A DNA stretch of 22,018 nucleotides from contig UQWT01000034.1 of the NCBI GenBank assembly GCA_900544815.1, positions 1 through 22,018 on the forward strand. Direction: 5' to 3'. The notes under the pieces were generated by a model that was not told the origin of the DNA, ran no database searches, and saw only the letters and a program-made list of their open reading frames with translations. This document shows, in pieces, positions 1 to 6,814 of the stretch; within the stretch, counting starts at the first letter, position 1; each line of letters opens with the position of its first letter. This DNA is from an uncultured Bacteroidales bacterium (lineage in GTDB: Bacteria; Bacteroidota; Bacteroidia; Bacteroidales; UBA932). A program made the translations under genes and the position numbers.

Positions 1-879
1 GAGCAGAAGAGAGAGTTAGGGCAGAAACTTAATGTCTTAAAGACCAAGGCTGCAGAGAAGATAGAGGAGCTTAGGAACAAGTTGGATGAGTGTGCGCAGA
101 GCGGTGCGCCTGCATTTGACTATACAAAGCCGGGCGACAGATTTGAGCTTGGAACAAGACATCCTATATCTGTTACCCGTGAGGAGATAATAAGAATTTT
201 CAGCAAGTTTGGTTATGCAGTTGCGGAGGGACCGGAGATTGAGGATGATTGGCATGTGTTTGGGGCTCTTAACTTTCCTCCGGAGCATCCGGCAAGAGAT
301 ATGCAGGATACCTTCTTCATTACTCAGGGAGACAATCCTATTCTGCTTAGAACGCACACCAGTTCTGTTCAGGTTAGAAGTATGGAGAAGATGCCGCTTC
401 CTATAAGAATTGTATGCCCGGGAAGGGTGTTCCGTAATGAGGCTATCTCTGCAAGAGCACATTGTATTTTCCATCAGGTAGAGGGATTATATATAGACAA
501 GAATGTCTCTTTTGCAGACCTTAAGCAGGCTATATTGCTCTTTGCAAAGGAGATGTTTGGTGAGGAGACAAAGATTAGGCTGAGACCTTCCTATTTCCCA
601 TTTACAGAACCGAGCACCGAGGTAGATGTAAGTTGCAATATCTGCCATGGCAAGGGCTGTAATATCTGCAAGGGCACCGGATGGTTGGAGATTATGGGTG
701 CCGGAATGGTGGACCCTAATGTGTTGGAGGCATCGGGCATAGATTCAAAGGTTTACAGCGGGTTTGCATTTGGAATGGGCGTTGAACGTATTGCAATGCT
801 CAAATGGCAGGTAAAAGACCTTAGACACTATTTTGAAAATGATGTGAGGTTTTTAAAGGAGTTTGAAACTGTTTTGTAG
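1..879 (+). CDS. pheS: Phenylalanyl-tRNA synthetase alpha subunit (3' part)
   Basis: Catalytic alpha subunit of the heterotetrameric class II Phe-tRNA synthetase, which charges tRNA-Phe in the cytoplasm. The frame is open from base 1, so the start lies outside the window; 292 codons are present and the family is usually about 340 residues, so roughly 45-50 N-terminal residues of the tRNA-binding coiled coil are missing. Seen here: charged helical N-terminus, then DRFELGTRHPIS, class II motif 2 GRVFRNEAISARAHCIFHQ (from local residue 141), the Phe-pocket stretch FPFTEPS, a Cys knuckle pair CNIC-X4-CNIC (local residues 212-223), GAGMVDPNVL, and motif 3 GFAFGMGVERIAMLK near the end. The Cys-containing version is known in several bacterial PheS lineages, so it is not odd. 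A TTG at 82 is an internal Leu, not a start. pheT is not adjacent downstream; a terminator and tRNA genes follow. Confidence 0.97.
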   Translation, partial: EQKRELGQKLNVLKTKAAEKIEELRNKLDECAQSGAPAFDYTKPGDRFELGTRHPISVTREEIIRIFSKFGYAVAEGPEIEDDWHVFGALNFPPEHPARDMQDTFFITQGDNPILLRTHTSSVQVRSMEKMPLPIRIVCPGRVFRNEAISARAHCIFHQVEGLYIDKNVSFADLKQAILLFAKEMFGEETKIRLRPSYFPFTEPSTEVDVSCNICHGKGCNICKGTGWLEIMGAGMVDPNVLEASGIDSKVYSGFAFGMGVERIAMLKWQVKDLRHYFENDVRFLKEFETVL

Positions 880-941
880 TTGTGCTTAAATTTTTGTAAA
901 TTTGCACAAATGCTTAAATTTTTAGACTGTTTTTCATAGTG

Positions 942-974
942 GGGTGGCAGCTGTTCCGGCTGTCATCCTTTTTT
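942..974 (+). terminator. Rho-independent terminator after pheS
   Basis: A 10-bp stem (942-951 GGGTGGCAGC with 959-968 GCTGTCATCC, two G-T wobbles) with a 7-nt loop is followed by six T at 969-974. It lies about 60 nt after the pheS stop and ends that transcript before the tRNA genes. Confidence 0.85.
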
Positions 975-1039
975 CTTCCCGACAAAGTATTAATTTTTGG
1001 TGGTAAGGTTAAAATTTTTTAAAAAGGTTCTTAAAAAAA

Positions 1040-1069
1040 TTGGAGAATTAAAAATTATGCTTACCTTTG
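1040..1069 (+). promoter_or_regulatory. Bacteroidota-type promoter for tRNA-Gly
   Basis: TTGG at 1040-1043 and TACCTTTG at 1062-1069 are separated by 18 nt, matching the known Bacteroidota primary-sigma pattern (-33 TTTG, -7 TAnnTTTG). The expected start is near 1075-1077, about 30 nt before the mature tRNA 5' end. Confidence 0.65.
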
Positions 1070-1106
1070 CAATCCCAAACGGAACAAAACAGTTCATTTA
1101 GGTAAT

Positions 1107-1182
1107 GCGGAAATAGCTCAGTTGGTAGAGCACAACCTTGCCAAGGTTGGGGTCGCGAGTTCGAGTCTCGTTTTCCGCTCCA
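1107..1182 (+). tRNA. tRNA-Gly (anticodon GCC)
   Basis: A 76-nt cloverleaf. The acceptor stem GCGGAAA/TTTCCGC is perfect, the D arm contains AGCTCAGTTGGTAGAGC, the anticodon stem is CAACC/GGTTG around loop TTGCCAA (anticodon GCC, reading GGC/GGT), and the T arm is GCGAG-TTCGAGT-CTCGT with a final G-T wobble pair. The discriminator base is T and CCA is encoded at 1180-1182, unlike the neighbouring tRNA-Leu. It has its own promoter upstream and a terminator immediately downstream, so it is a single-gene unit. Confidence 0.97.
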
Positions 1183-1187
1183 CAACG

Positions 1188-1213
1188 CCTCGGATTTAAT
1201 CCGAGGTTTTTTT
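1188..1213 (+). terminator. Rho-independent terminator after tRNA-Gly
   Basis: The perfect 7-bp stem CCTCGGA/TCCGAGG (1188-1194, 1200-1206) with loop TTTAA is followed by seven T (1207-1213). It starts 6 nt after the encoded CCA. Confidence 0.92.
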
Positions 1214-1226
1214 GTGTCTTAAAATT

Positions 1227-1257
1227 TTTGGGCATTTAAAATCATTTGCTATCTTTG
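1227..1257 (+). promoter_or_regulatory. Bacteroidota-type promoter for tRNA-Leu
   Basis: TTTG at 1227-1230 and TATCTTTG at 1250-1257 with a 19-nt gap are a full match to TTTG-N19-TAnnTTTG. The expected start is about 1264, some 17 nt before the tRNA. Confidence 0.7.
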
Positions 1258-1280
1258 CAAACAGATCTATTTTCATAATC

Positions 1281-1366
1281 GCTCAGGTGGTGGAATAGGT
1301 AGACACGCAGGACTTAAAATCCTGTGGGCAGCAATGCCCGTACGGGTTCGATTCCCGTCCCGAGCA
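1281..1366 (+). tRNA. tRNA-Leu (anticodon TAA)
   Basis: An 86-nt class II tRNA with a long variable arm (GGGCA-GCAA-TGCCC). The anticodon stem CAGGA/TCCTG holds loop CTTAAAA (anticodon TAA, reading TTA/TTG). The T arm is ACGGG-TTCGATT-CCCGT and the D arm matches the Leu type (GTGGAATAGGTAGACAC). The discriminator is A at 1366, as expected for Leu, and CCA is not encoded (CGG follows), so CCA must be added after transcription. Acceptor pairing of GCTCAGG with CCCGAGC leaves an A-C mismatch at positions 5:68 (bases 1285 and 1361); the other six pairs are Watson-Crick. All other arms pair well, so it is probably functional. Confidence 0.95.
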
Positions 1367-1369
1367 CGG

Positions 1370-1401
1370 AAAAGGGTTGCAATTTAAGTTGCAGCCCTTT
1401 T
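1370..1401 (+). terminator. Terminator after tRNA-Leu
   Basis: The 13-bp stem AAAAGGGTTGCAA (1370-1382) pairs with TTGCAGCCCTTTT (1389-1401), with one T-G wobble and a 6-nt loop. The A-rich 5' side and T-rich 3' side could work in both directions. Confidence 0.8.
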
Positions 1402-1426
1402 CTGTTTCAGGTGGATAGGTTTGACT

Positions 1427-1460
1427 AAAAAAAACGGAATCTCCTTTTACAGGAAATTCC
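1427..1460 (-). terminator. Terminator of the acpP-fabF transcript
   Basis: Read on the minus strand, GGAATTTCC and GGAGATTCC form a 9-bp stem (one T-G wobble) with loop TGTAAAA, followed by G and eight T (the A run at 1427-1434 on the plus strand). It lies about 55 nt after the fabF stop and faces the tRNA-Leu terminator. Confidence 0.82.
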
Positions 1461-1514
1461 ATCTTAATATTTTATGCTCTAAAACTTTGTTCTGAGCAAT
1501 CTAATTGGAAACCT

Positions 1515-2765
1515 CTAGTACTTTTTAAAAACTAAACACGAGTTGTGACCGCCAAATCCAAAGGTATTGTTGATGGCAACTTTAACCTCTCTGTGCTGAG
1601 CCTTGTTAAGAGTCAGATTCAATTTATAATCTATCTCTGGATCCTCCTCGGTAAAATTAATTGTAGGAGGGACAATACTATTGCACATTGCATCAATACA
1701 TGCAAGAGACTCAACTGCCCCGGCAGCGCCAAGCAAGTGGCCTGTCATGGATTTGGTTGAACTTATATTCAATTTGTAAGCGTGCTCCCCAAATACAGCC
1801 TTAATGGCCTTTAATTCGGCAATATCTCCAAGTGGGGTAGATGTTCCATGAACATTAATATAGTCTACATCCTCCGGCTGCATCCCTGCATCCTGCAGGG
1901 CAAGTTTCATTACCTGAATCGCTCCGTGTCCTTCGGGGTGTGGAGCTGTAATATGGTGTGCATCGGCAGTCATTGCTGCACCGCAAACCTCTGCATAGAT
2001 CTTTGCCCCGCGGGCAACGGCATGCTCATACTCCTCAAAAACGAGAATACCCGAACCCTCGCCCATAACAAAGCCATCTCTGTTTTTGTCGAACGGCCTG
2101 CTGGCTGTCAGGTAATCGTCATTTCTTGTTGAAAGAGCTTGCGCAGAGTTAAATCCGCCAATGCTTGGTATTGTAATACCGGCCTCAGATCCGCCTGTAA
2201 CCATCACATCTGCCTTGCCGCAACGGATTATGTCAAAGGCATTGCCCATTGCATGAGATGATGATGCACATGCAGAAACTGCAGCGTAATTTGGTCCCAT
2301 AAAGCCATACTTGATAGAGATCAAGCCGGCTGCCATATCCGGGATCATCTTAGGAATAAGCATTGGGCTAAAGCGAGGTACTTTCCCACCTTCGCAATAG
2401 CCCATTATCTCTTGGGTAAGTGTTTCAATTCCACCTATCCCGGATCCTACAACTACACCAACACGATCTTTATCAATTGTCTCAAGATTCAGTTTTGAAT
2501 CCTTTATAGCCTCATCGCAAGCTATCATTGCATACTGGCAAAATCTGTCTGTCTTTCTTGCCTCTTTGCGGTCTATGTTGAATGCAGAAGGATCGTAGTC
2601 CTTTATCTCACACGCAAATTTAGTTTTAAAAAGAGAGGTGTCAAATCTTGTTATAGGACACGCACCGCTTACGCCATTATTTAGATTTGTGAAAAACTCC
2701 TCTACATTGTGGCCCAAGGGATTGATTGTTCCTATACCTGTAATAACTACTCTTCTTAACTCCAT
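1515..2765 (-). CDS. fabF: 3-oxoacyl-[acyl-carrier-protein] synthase II
   Basis: KASII condenses malonyl-ACP with acyl-ACP in the elongation step of type II fatty acid synthesis in the cytoplasm. The 416-residue length is normal for FabF. The thiolase-fold catalytic triad is complete: Cys166 in VSACASSSHA, His306 in NVHGTSTPLGD and His343 in KSMTGHLLGAAGA. The closing glycine-rich loop GFGGHN is at 403-408. The start ATG gives the typical MELRRVVITGIGTINPLG and lies 14 nt after the acpP stop, so the two genes are surely one transcript, with the enzyme following its carrier protein. No Shine-Dalgarno sequence is visible. From memory, many Bacteroides genomes have rnc (RNase III) directly after fabF; here a terminator follows instead. 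Confidence 0.97.
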   Translation of the reverse strand: MELRRVVITGIGTINPLGHNVEEFFTNLNNGVSGACPITRFDTSLFKTKFACEIKDYDPSAFNIDRKEARKTDRFCQYAMIACDEAIKDSKLNLETIDKDRVGVVVGSGIGGIETLTQEIMGYCEGGKVPRFSPMLIPKMIPDMAAGLISIKYGFMGPNYAAVSACASSSHAMGNAFDIIRCGKADVMVTGGSEAGITIPSIGGFNSAQALSTRNDDYLTASRPFDKNRDGFVMGEGSGILVFEEYEHAVARGAKIYAEVCGAAMTADAHHITAPHPEGHGAIQVMKLALQDAGMQPEDVDYINVHGTSTPLGDIAELKAIKAVFGEHAYKLNISSTKSMTGHLLGAAGAVESLACIDAMCNSIVPPTINFTEEDPEIDYKLNLTLNKAQHREVKVAINNTFGFGGHNSCLVFKKY

Positions 2766-2779
2766 TATAGTGTGCTGAT

Positions 2780-3016
2780 TTACTGTAAATTGCTTTCGAT
2801 ATATTTGATAGCGTCACCAACGGTTGCTATTTTCTCAGCAGCCTCATCCGGAATAGTAATGTTAAAAGCCTTCTCAAATTCCATGATAAGCTCTACTGTG
2901 TCAAGAGAATCAGCGCCTAAATCTTTTGTAAAGCTAGCCTCAGGGGTAACCTCATTTGCATCTACATTTAATTTTTCAACGATGATGTCCTTAACTTTAG
3001 AAGTAATGTCTGCCAT
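2780..3016 (-). CDS. acpP: Acyl carrier protein
   Basis: Small acidic carrier that holds growing acyl chains on 4'-phosphopantetheine during fatty acid synthesis. The 78 residues match the usual 75-85. Ser37 in the motif LGADSLDTVEL is the phosphopantetheine attachment site, and the four-helix pattern with helix II (DTVELIMEFEKAF) and the acidic IPDEAAEKI stretch is classic. First gene of the acpP-fabF unit, divergent from purN. A leader of about 100 nt, AT-rich and without clear structure, separates it from the promoter at 3124-3153. Confidence 0.98.
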   Translation of the reverse strand: MADITSKVKDIIVEKLNVDANEVTPEASFTKDLGADSLDTVELIMEFEKAFNITIPDEAAEKIATVGDAIKYIESNLQ

Positions 3017-3123
3017 GATTTTAATAAAATTAGTTAATATTTTAGTTTTAGTATATAATCTATTTATCTCAAATTAATGCAATCTATGCCGGATAATAAA
3101 TCCAAACTGTCAATTACAACGCG

Positions 3124-3153
3124 CAAAGGTAAATAAATTTTTTTAAAATGCAA
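3124..3153 (-). promoter_or_regulatory. Promoter of acpP-fabF (minus strand)
   Basis: On the minus strand, TTG (3153-3151), 19 nt, then TACCTTTG (3131-3124) match the Bacteroidota promoter pattern closely. The predicted start is near 3117. The -33 side lies within 30 nt of the purN -7 element, so the two divergent promoters nearly overlap. Confidence 0.7.
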
Positions 3154-3170
3154 TTCTATGGATATTGTAT

Positions 3171-3178
3171 TATCTTTG
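3171..3178 (+). promoter_or_regulatory. Putative purN -7 element
   Basis: TATCTTTG fits TAnnTTTG and would start transcription near 3184. No TTTG is visible at the expected -33 distance, so this is weaker than the tRNA promoters. If real, it rules out a purN start at 3158 and favours 3194 or 3206. Confidence 0.4.
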
Positions 3179-3205
3179 AGCCTTAAATACTTAATGATAA
3201 TAGAT

Positions 3206-3808
3206 ATGATTAATCTTGCAGTCTTTTCATCGGGAAACGGTACAAATGCAGAAAACATTATAAAATACTTTAATAAAAGTGAAACCTGTTCCGGTATAAA
3301 TGTAAAGGTTTTGTTTTGTAATAACCCGCAGGCTGGTGTTATAGCAAGGGCGCGAAATTTAGGAGTTCCGGCAGTTGTCCTTTCAAAGGAGGAGATGACT
3401 TTGGCCGGGAGTGATAACACAGTATTGACAGATCTGCTGGGCTTCTTTAATATAAATGCTATTATTTTGGCCGGTTATCTTTTAAAGGTACCGTTACAGC
3501 TTATACATACCTATCCGGGAAAGATCATTAATATACATCCGGCGCTTCTGCCAAAATATGGGGGAAAGGGTATGTATGGCCATCATGTACATGAGGCGGT
3601 TATATCTGCCGGCGAAAAGGAGAGCGGAATTACCATTCATCTTGCAGATAAGGTTTATGACAACGGCCGAATTATCTTCCAGGCAAAGTGCAAGATAGAC
3701 CAATCTGATACACCTAACACCTTGGCTGCAAAGATTCATGAGCTTGAGCAGGCCAATTTTCCAAAGGTTATAGAGAGATATTTTACTGAGGGGCAGATGT
3801 CTTTTTAG
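3206..3808 (+). CDS. purN: Phosphoribosylglycinamide formyltransferase (GART)
   Basis: Third step of IMP synthesis: transfers a formyl group from 10-formyl-THF to glycinamide ribonucleotide, in the cytoplasm. From the ATG at 3206 it is 200 residues, typical of PurN. Motifs: phosphate-binding FSSGNGTNAENI at 8-18, NNPQAGVIARA at 39-49, and the catalytic residues Asn109 and His111 in INIHPALLPKYGGKG, with Asp152 in KVYDNGRII; ESGITIHLAD is the conserved folate-side segment. I chose 3206 because MINLAVFSSGNG aligns with the family N-terminus; in-frame ATGs at 3158 and 3194 would add 16 or 4 residues, and the first precedes the likely promoter. The last 26 bases overlap the 3' end of the convergent YitT gene. 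Confidence 0.96.
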   Translation: MINLAVFSSGNGTNAENIIKYFNKSETCSGINVKVLFCNNPQAGVIARARNLGVPAVVLSKEEMTLAGSDNTVLTDLLGFFNINAIILAGYLLKVPLQLIHTYPGKIINIHPALLPKYGGKGMYGHHVHEAVISAGEKESGITIHLADKVYDNGRIIFQAKCKIDQSDTPNTLAAKIHELEQANFPKVIERYFTEGQMSF

Positions 3809-4415
3809 AAGCTTTTAAACTTAAGGCAGCAAGAATCTTGTCTACGGTATATGTAAAGGCTACAAGCTCTATAAGGCCATAAACAGCGTTTGAGAACCCT
3901 TTGTCGGGAAGCAACATAACAGAGGCGATAATAAGTGAGTCTGTTACTAAAAAAACTTTTCCGGGTGTAATATTTTTATACTTGTTTATAATGAGTACAA
4001 TTACATCTGTTCCACCTGTACTACCCCCCTGCTTGAAAACAATGGCTATTCCTATACCGCTTAGAATACCGCCGATTATTGCGTTGAGCATCATCTCCTG
4101 AATGTCGCTACGCCAAGGGATTAGAGGCATGAATCTGAAGAGAAGCGTTGTTATTATTATGCAATAGATGGTTTTTATGCCAAAGCCTTTACCCAAGACG
4201 GCAAATCCAATGATAAGCAGAATGGCATTAAGTGTAAAGTATGTATAGTCTATGGGGATATTGAATCCGTAAAAGACAACAGAGGCAAGACCTGCAACGC
4301 CTCCACCAGGGAATCCGTTGGGGATAATAAACGCAACCCATCCGAATACGTAGATTGCAAGTGCTATTGTCATTAACAGGTACTCTTTTATGCCCTTTGA
4401 AACGATATCTTTCAT
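3783..4415 (-). CDS. YitT-family membrane protein, short form without DUF2179
   Basis: Inner-membrane protein of unknown function in the YitT (DUF161) family. Visible features: about five to six hydrophobic segments, an IIPNGFPGGGVAGLA loop at 30-44, and the repeat-like GGSTGGTDVIVLIINKYK at 130-147, which together define the family. Usual members are about 280-300 residues, with a cytoplasmic C-terminal DUF2179 domain; this one stops at 210, just after the last membrane segment (LIELVAFTYTVDKIL), with a short basic tail. I see no continuing frame that would indicate a frameshift; the sequence beyond is purN on the other strand. It follows dsbD by 139 nt with a terminator between, so it is probably transcribed separately, but I found no convincing promoter. 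No substrate can be inferred. Confidence 0.85.
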   Translation of the reverse strand: MKDIVSKGIKEYLLMTIALAIYVFGWVAFIIPNGFPGGGVAGLASVVFYGFNIPIDYTYFTLNAILLIIGFAVLGKGFGIKTIYCIIITTLLFRFMPLIPWRSDIQEMMLNAIIGGILSGIGIAIVFKQGGSTGGTDVIVLIINKYKNITPGKVFLVTDSLIIASVMLLPDKGFSNAVYGLIELVAFTYTVDKILAALSLKASKKTSAPQ

Positions 4416-4457
4416 TGTTTATTTAACAGTTTTGTGTAATAATGTATGTTTTTTAAT

Positions 4458-4495
4458 AAAAACGGCCGCTAAAATAGCAAATATTTAGCGACCGT
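4458..4495 (-). terminator. Terminator at the end of the purH-dsbD gene run
   Basis: On the minus strand, ACGGTCGCTAAA and TTTAGCGGCCGT pair over 12 positions with one internal mismatch and a 10-nt loop, then run into TTTTT (the A run 4458-4462 on the plus strand). It lies about 60 nt after the dsbD stop and before the YitT gene. Confidence 0.75.
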
Positions 4496-4554
4496 CTCTA
4501 TTTTATACTTATTTTTTAAAATTATTCAAATTTTTCTGTGGGATTGCATAATCT

Positions 4555-6726
4555 TTAGTTGTTGGCTTCTGCATCTTTGTATGCTGTAATGCCTTTTTTA
4601 AGAAATTCTATAAAACTTTCTACATTAAGATCATAGCCTCTTGATTCAACAATCTCATTGCCGCTATTGTCTGTTATAATATAATAGGGCATGGCATTTA
4701 CCTCATACTTGCCCATGACAAGATTAGTGTTTATCTTACCTAACTGTTTTAGTACCTTTCCATTAGGAAGTGTAACCCAATCGGATTCCGGAACATCTAC
4801 CTTAACATCACCGTAAAGAGACAGAAATACATACTCTTCATTCAGCATCTGTTTGATTCTTGGATCACTTAAAACCCTTGCCTCCATTTCGCGGCAATTC
4901 ACGCATGCGCTACCGGTAAAATCTATGAACAGGGGTTTACCAACCTTTTTTGAGTATTCCAAGGCCTCTGTATAGTCGTAGAATCCGTGAATACCGTCGG
5001 GGTGTTTAAGCCCTGCAGGGTTTTTGGCATTTGCAATCTCGTAAGCAATGGCCTGCTCGCCACCACTAACTGATACACCTTGGTTCTGCCCCTTGTAAAG
5101 GTTGAAATCCAATGTCTCGATAGGTGGAAGGTAACCGCTCAATACTTTAAGAGGTGCACCCCACATCCCGGGAATCATATATACAACAAAAGCAAATGTA
5201 ATAATAGACAGGAACAGTCTCTTTACAGACAGATGCTCTGTAGGGGTGTCATGAGCAAATCTCAGTTTGCCAAGAAGATACAAACCGAGCAGTGAGAATA
5301 TTACTATCCATAAAGCCAAGTATGTCTCCCTGTCTAAAAGGTGCCATTGGTAAACCTGGTCTGCAACGCTAAGGAATTTAAGTCCTAACGCAAGCTCAAT
5401 AAAACCAAGCACAACCTTTACTGAGTTGAGCCATCCTCCGCTCTTTGGAAGATCTTTAAGTAACGATGGCGCAAAAGCAAATATTGTAAAAGGAAGTGCA
5501 AAGGCCGCAGAGAAAGCAAACATGGTTATTATTGGCTCCCAGATTTCGCCCTGAGTACTCTTTATAAGTACAGAACTTACAATAGGTCCTGTACATGAGA
5601 AGGAAACGAGTACCAGTGTGAGCGCCATAAAAAATACACCTATAAGGCCACCCTTATCTGACTTTTCGTCTGACTTGTTAACCATCCAACTTGGCATTGT
5701 AATCTCAAATGCGCCAAAGAAGCTGGCTGCGAACAACATAAAAATAAGGAAGAAGAGGATATTTGGAATCCAGTGTGTAGCAAGCCAGTTAAATATATCT
5801 GCCGTAACGGCATCACCTCCTACAAAATAGGTTATGAGAATGATTATGGCAATAGGCAGGGTGTACAGCGCGATAATGGAAAACCCGTAGAACATTGCCA
5901 TAAATCTTCCACGAGATTTGCTTTTCCCGCCCGAGTTCTTTAAAAAGAATGAAACAGTCATAGGTACCATTGGAAATACGCAAGGCGTAAGCAGTGCAAC
6001 AAAGCCCCAAGCAATAGCCTCCAATATAACTGCCCATATAGATTTGCCTCCGTTCTCTGTTAAAGGCTTCTCATTTGCAGGTGTTACAACGCTTGCCTGC
6101 ATATCATTGCCGTTATCTGTTACAACCGCCTCATTCTTGTTTGTGGCAGAAGAATCTGCAACTTCCAAACTATTGGAGGTGTCTGCAGTGTTGTCTTTAA
6201 CATTCTCTGTTAGAGTGTTTTCTGCTTTGTTGCCGGATGCCGGTTCTGCTACACCTTCTGCAGCAGGCAGTTTTATGGTAATCTCCTCATCTGCAGGTGG
6301 CATACAGCTCTCTCCGGAGCATGTCTGCCATTCCAAAGTAACTGTAACGGACGTTGGATTTGTTGAGGATACAGATACCTTTTGCGCAATGACAACACCG
6401 TTACCTGCTGTTCCAATTTCCATTCCAAAACTACTGCTGAATTCTTTGTGGACAGAGGTCTTTATGTATGGTGCACCAACTGCTTTAACACCGTCGCCAC
6501 CGGATATGGTAAGTGTGGTTGCAATGGGACCGTCTTTATATGGCCCAAGATCGTAGATATGCCACTCCGAACCCATTGACCCCTTAAGCTCAATCTCATA
6601 GATATTGTTGTCTGCCTTTACAACCTTACTGTTCCAGCTGACAGGATTATCCCCAAATTGCGCAGACAAAAGGTTGCTTACAGATAGGAATATCATGGCA
6701 AACAGCCATGTTAATTTGTGTTTCAT
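4555..6726 (-). CDS. dsbD: Protein-disulfide reductase DsbD
   Basis: Moves electrons from cytoplasmic thioredoxin across the inner membrane to periplasmic thiol proteins. The 723 residues show the full three-part layout: signal peptide (1-22, ending LLSAQ), N-terminal periplasmic domain with Cys136/Cys141 in TCSGESCMPP, a Ser/Thr/Asn/Glu-rich linker (about 160-225), an eight-helix-type membrane domain with Cys249 in LTPCVFPMVP and Cys378 in FSCTGPIV, and a C-terminal thioredoxin-like domain with the CVNC active site (608-611) and cis-Pro near 680 (NAMPYY). All six expected cysteines are present, so it should be active. It is the last gene of the minus-strand run, 88 nt after the nitroreductase gene. 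The linker looks like a disordered spacer. CcdA-type cytochrome maturation proteins are related, but the three-domain layout favours DsbD. Confidence 0.95.
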   Translation of the reverse strand: MKHKLTWLFAMIFLSVSNLLSAQFGDNPVSWNSKVVKADNNIYEIELKGSMGSEWHIYDLGPYKDGPIATTLTISGGDGVKAVGAPYIKTSVHKEFSSSFGMEIGTAGNGVVIAQKVSVSSTNPTSVTVTLEWQTCSGESCMPPADEEITIKLPAAEGVAEPASGNKAENTLTENVKDNTADTSNSLEVADSSATNKNEAVVTDNGNDMQASVVTPANEKPLTENGGKSIWAVILEAIAWGFVALLTPCVFPMVPMTVSFFLKNSGGKSKSRGRFMAMFYGFSIIALYTLPIAIIILITYFVGGDAVTADIFNWLATHWIPNILFFLIFMLFAASFFGAFEITMPSWMVNKSDEKSDKGGLIGVFFMALTLVLVSFSCTGPIVSSVLIKSTQGEIWEPIITMFAFSAAFALPFTIFAFAPSLLKDLPKSGGWLNSVKVVLGFIELALGLKFLSVADQVYQWHLLDRETYLALWIVIFSLLGLYLLGKLRFAHDTPTEHLSVKRLFLSIITFAFVVYMIPGMWGAPLKVLSGYLPPIETLDFNLYKGQNQGVSVSGGEQAIAYEIANAKNPAGLKHPDGIHGFYDYTEALEYSKKVGKPLFIDFTGSACVNCREMEARVLSDPRIKQMLNEEYVFLSLYGDVKVDVPESDWVTLPNGKVLKQLGKINTNLVMGKYEVNAMPYYIITDNSGNEIVESRGYDLNVESFIEFLKKGITAYKDAEANN

Positions 6727-6814
6727 GTTTTTAGTAATAATGTTAATGATTTTTTTACTGTTATATAAACACGTAAAGAGCCATTTCCCCTAATTTGTGC
6801 AGGAAAAGAGTCAA

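Noticed and set aside
634..669. Cys4 knuckle in PheS as an unusual insertion
   Set aside because: The same CxxC pair is known in PheS of several bacterial groups, so it is an ordinary variant.
3017..3117. Riboswitch or structured leader before acpP
   Set aside because: The leader is about 100 nt but AT-rich, and I could find no stable paired elements or known riboswitch core.
3158..3205. Longer purN starting at ATG 3158
   Set aside because: The extra 16 residues precede the conserved start of the fold and would lie upstream of the likely transcription start.
3783..3800. Frameshift as the cause of the short YitT protein
   Set aside because: No DUF2179-like continuation is visible in any frame downstream; that DNA is intact purN on the other strand.
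5918..6556. Open frame of 212 codons on the plus strand inside dsbD
   Set aside because: It is antisense to the dsbD N-terminal part and linker, has no family resemblance or promoter, and dsbD itself shows complete motifs.
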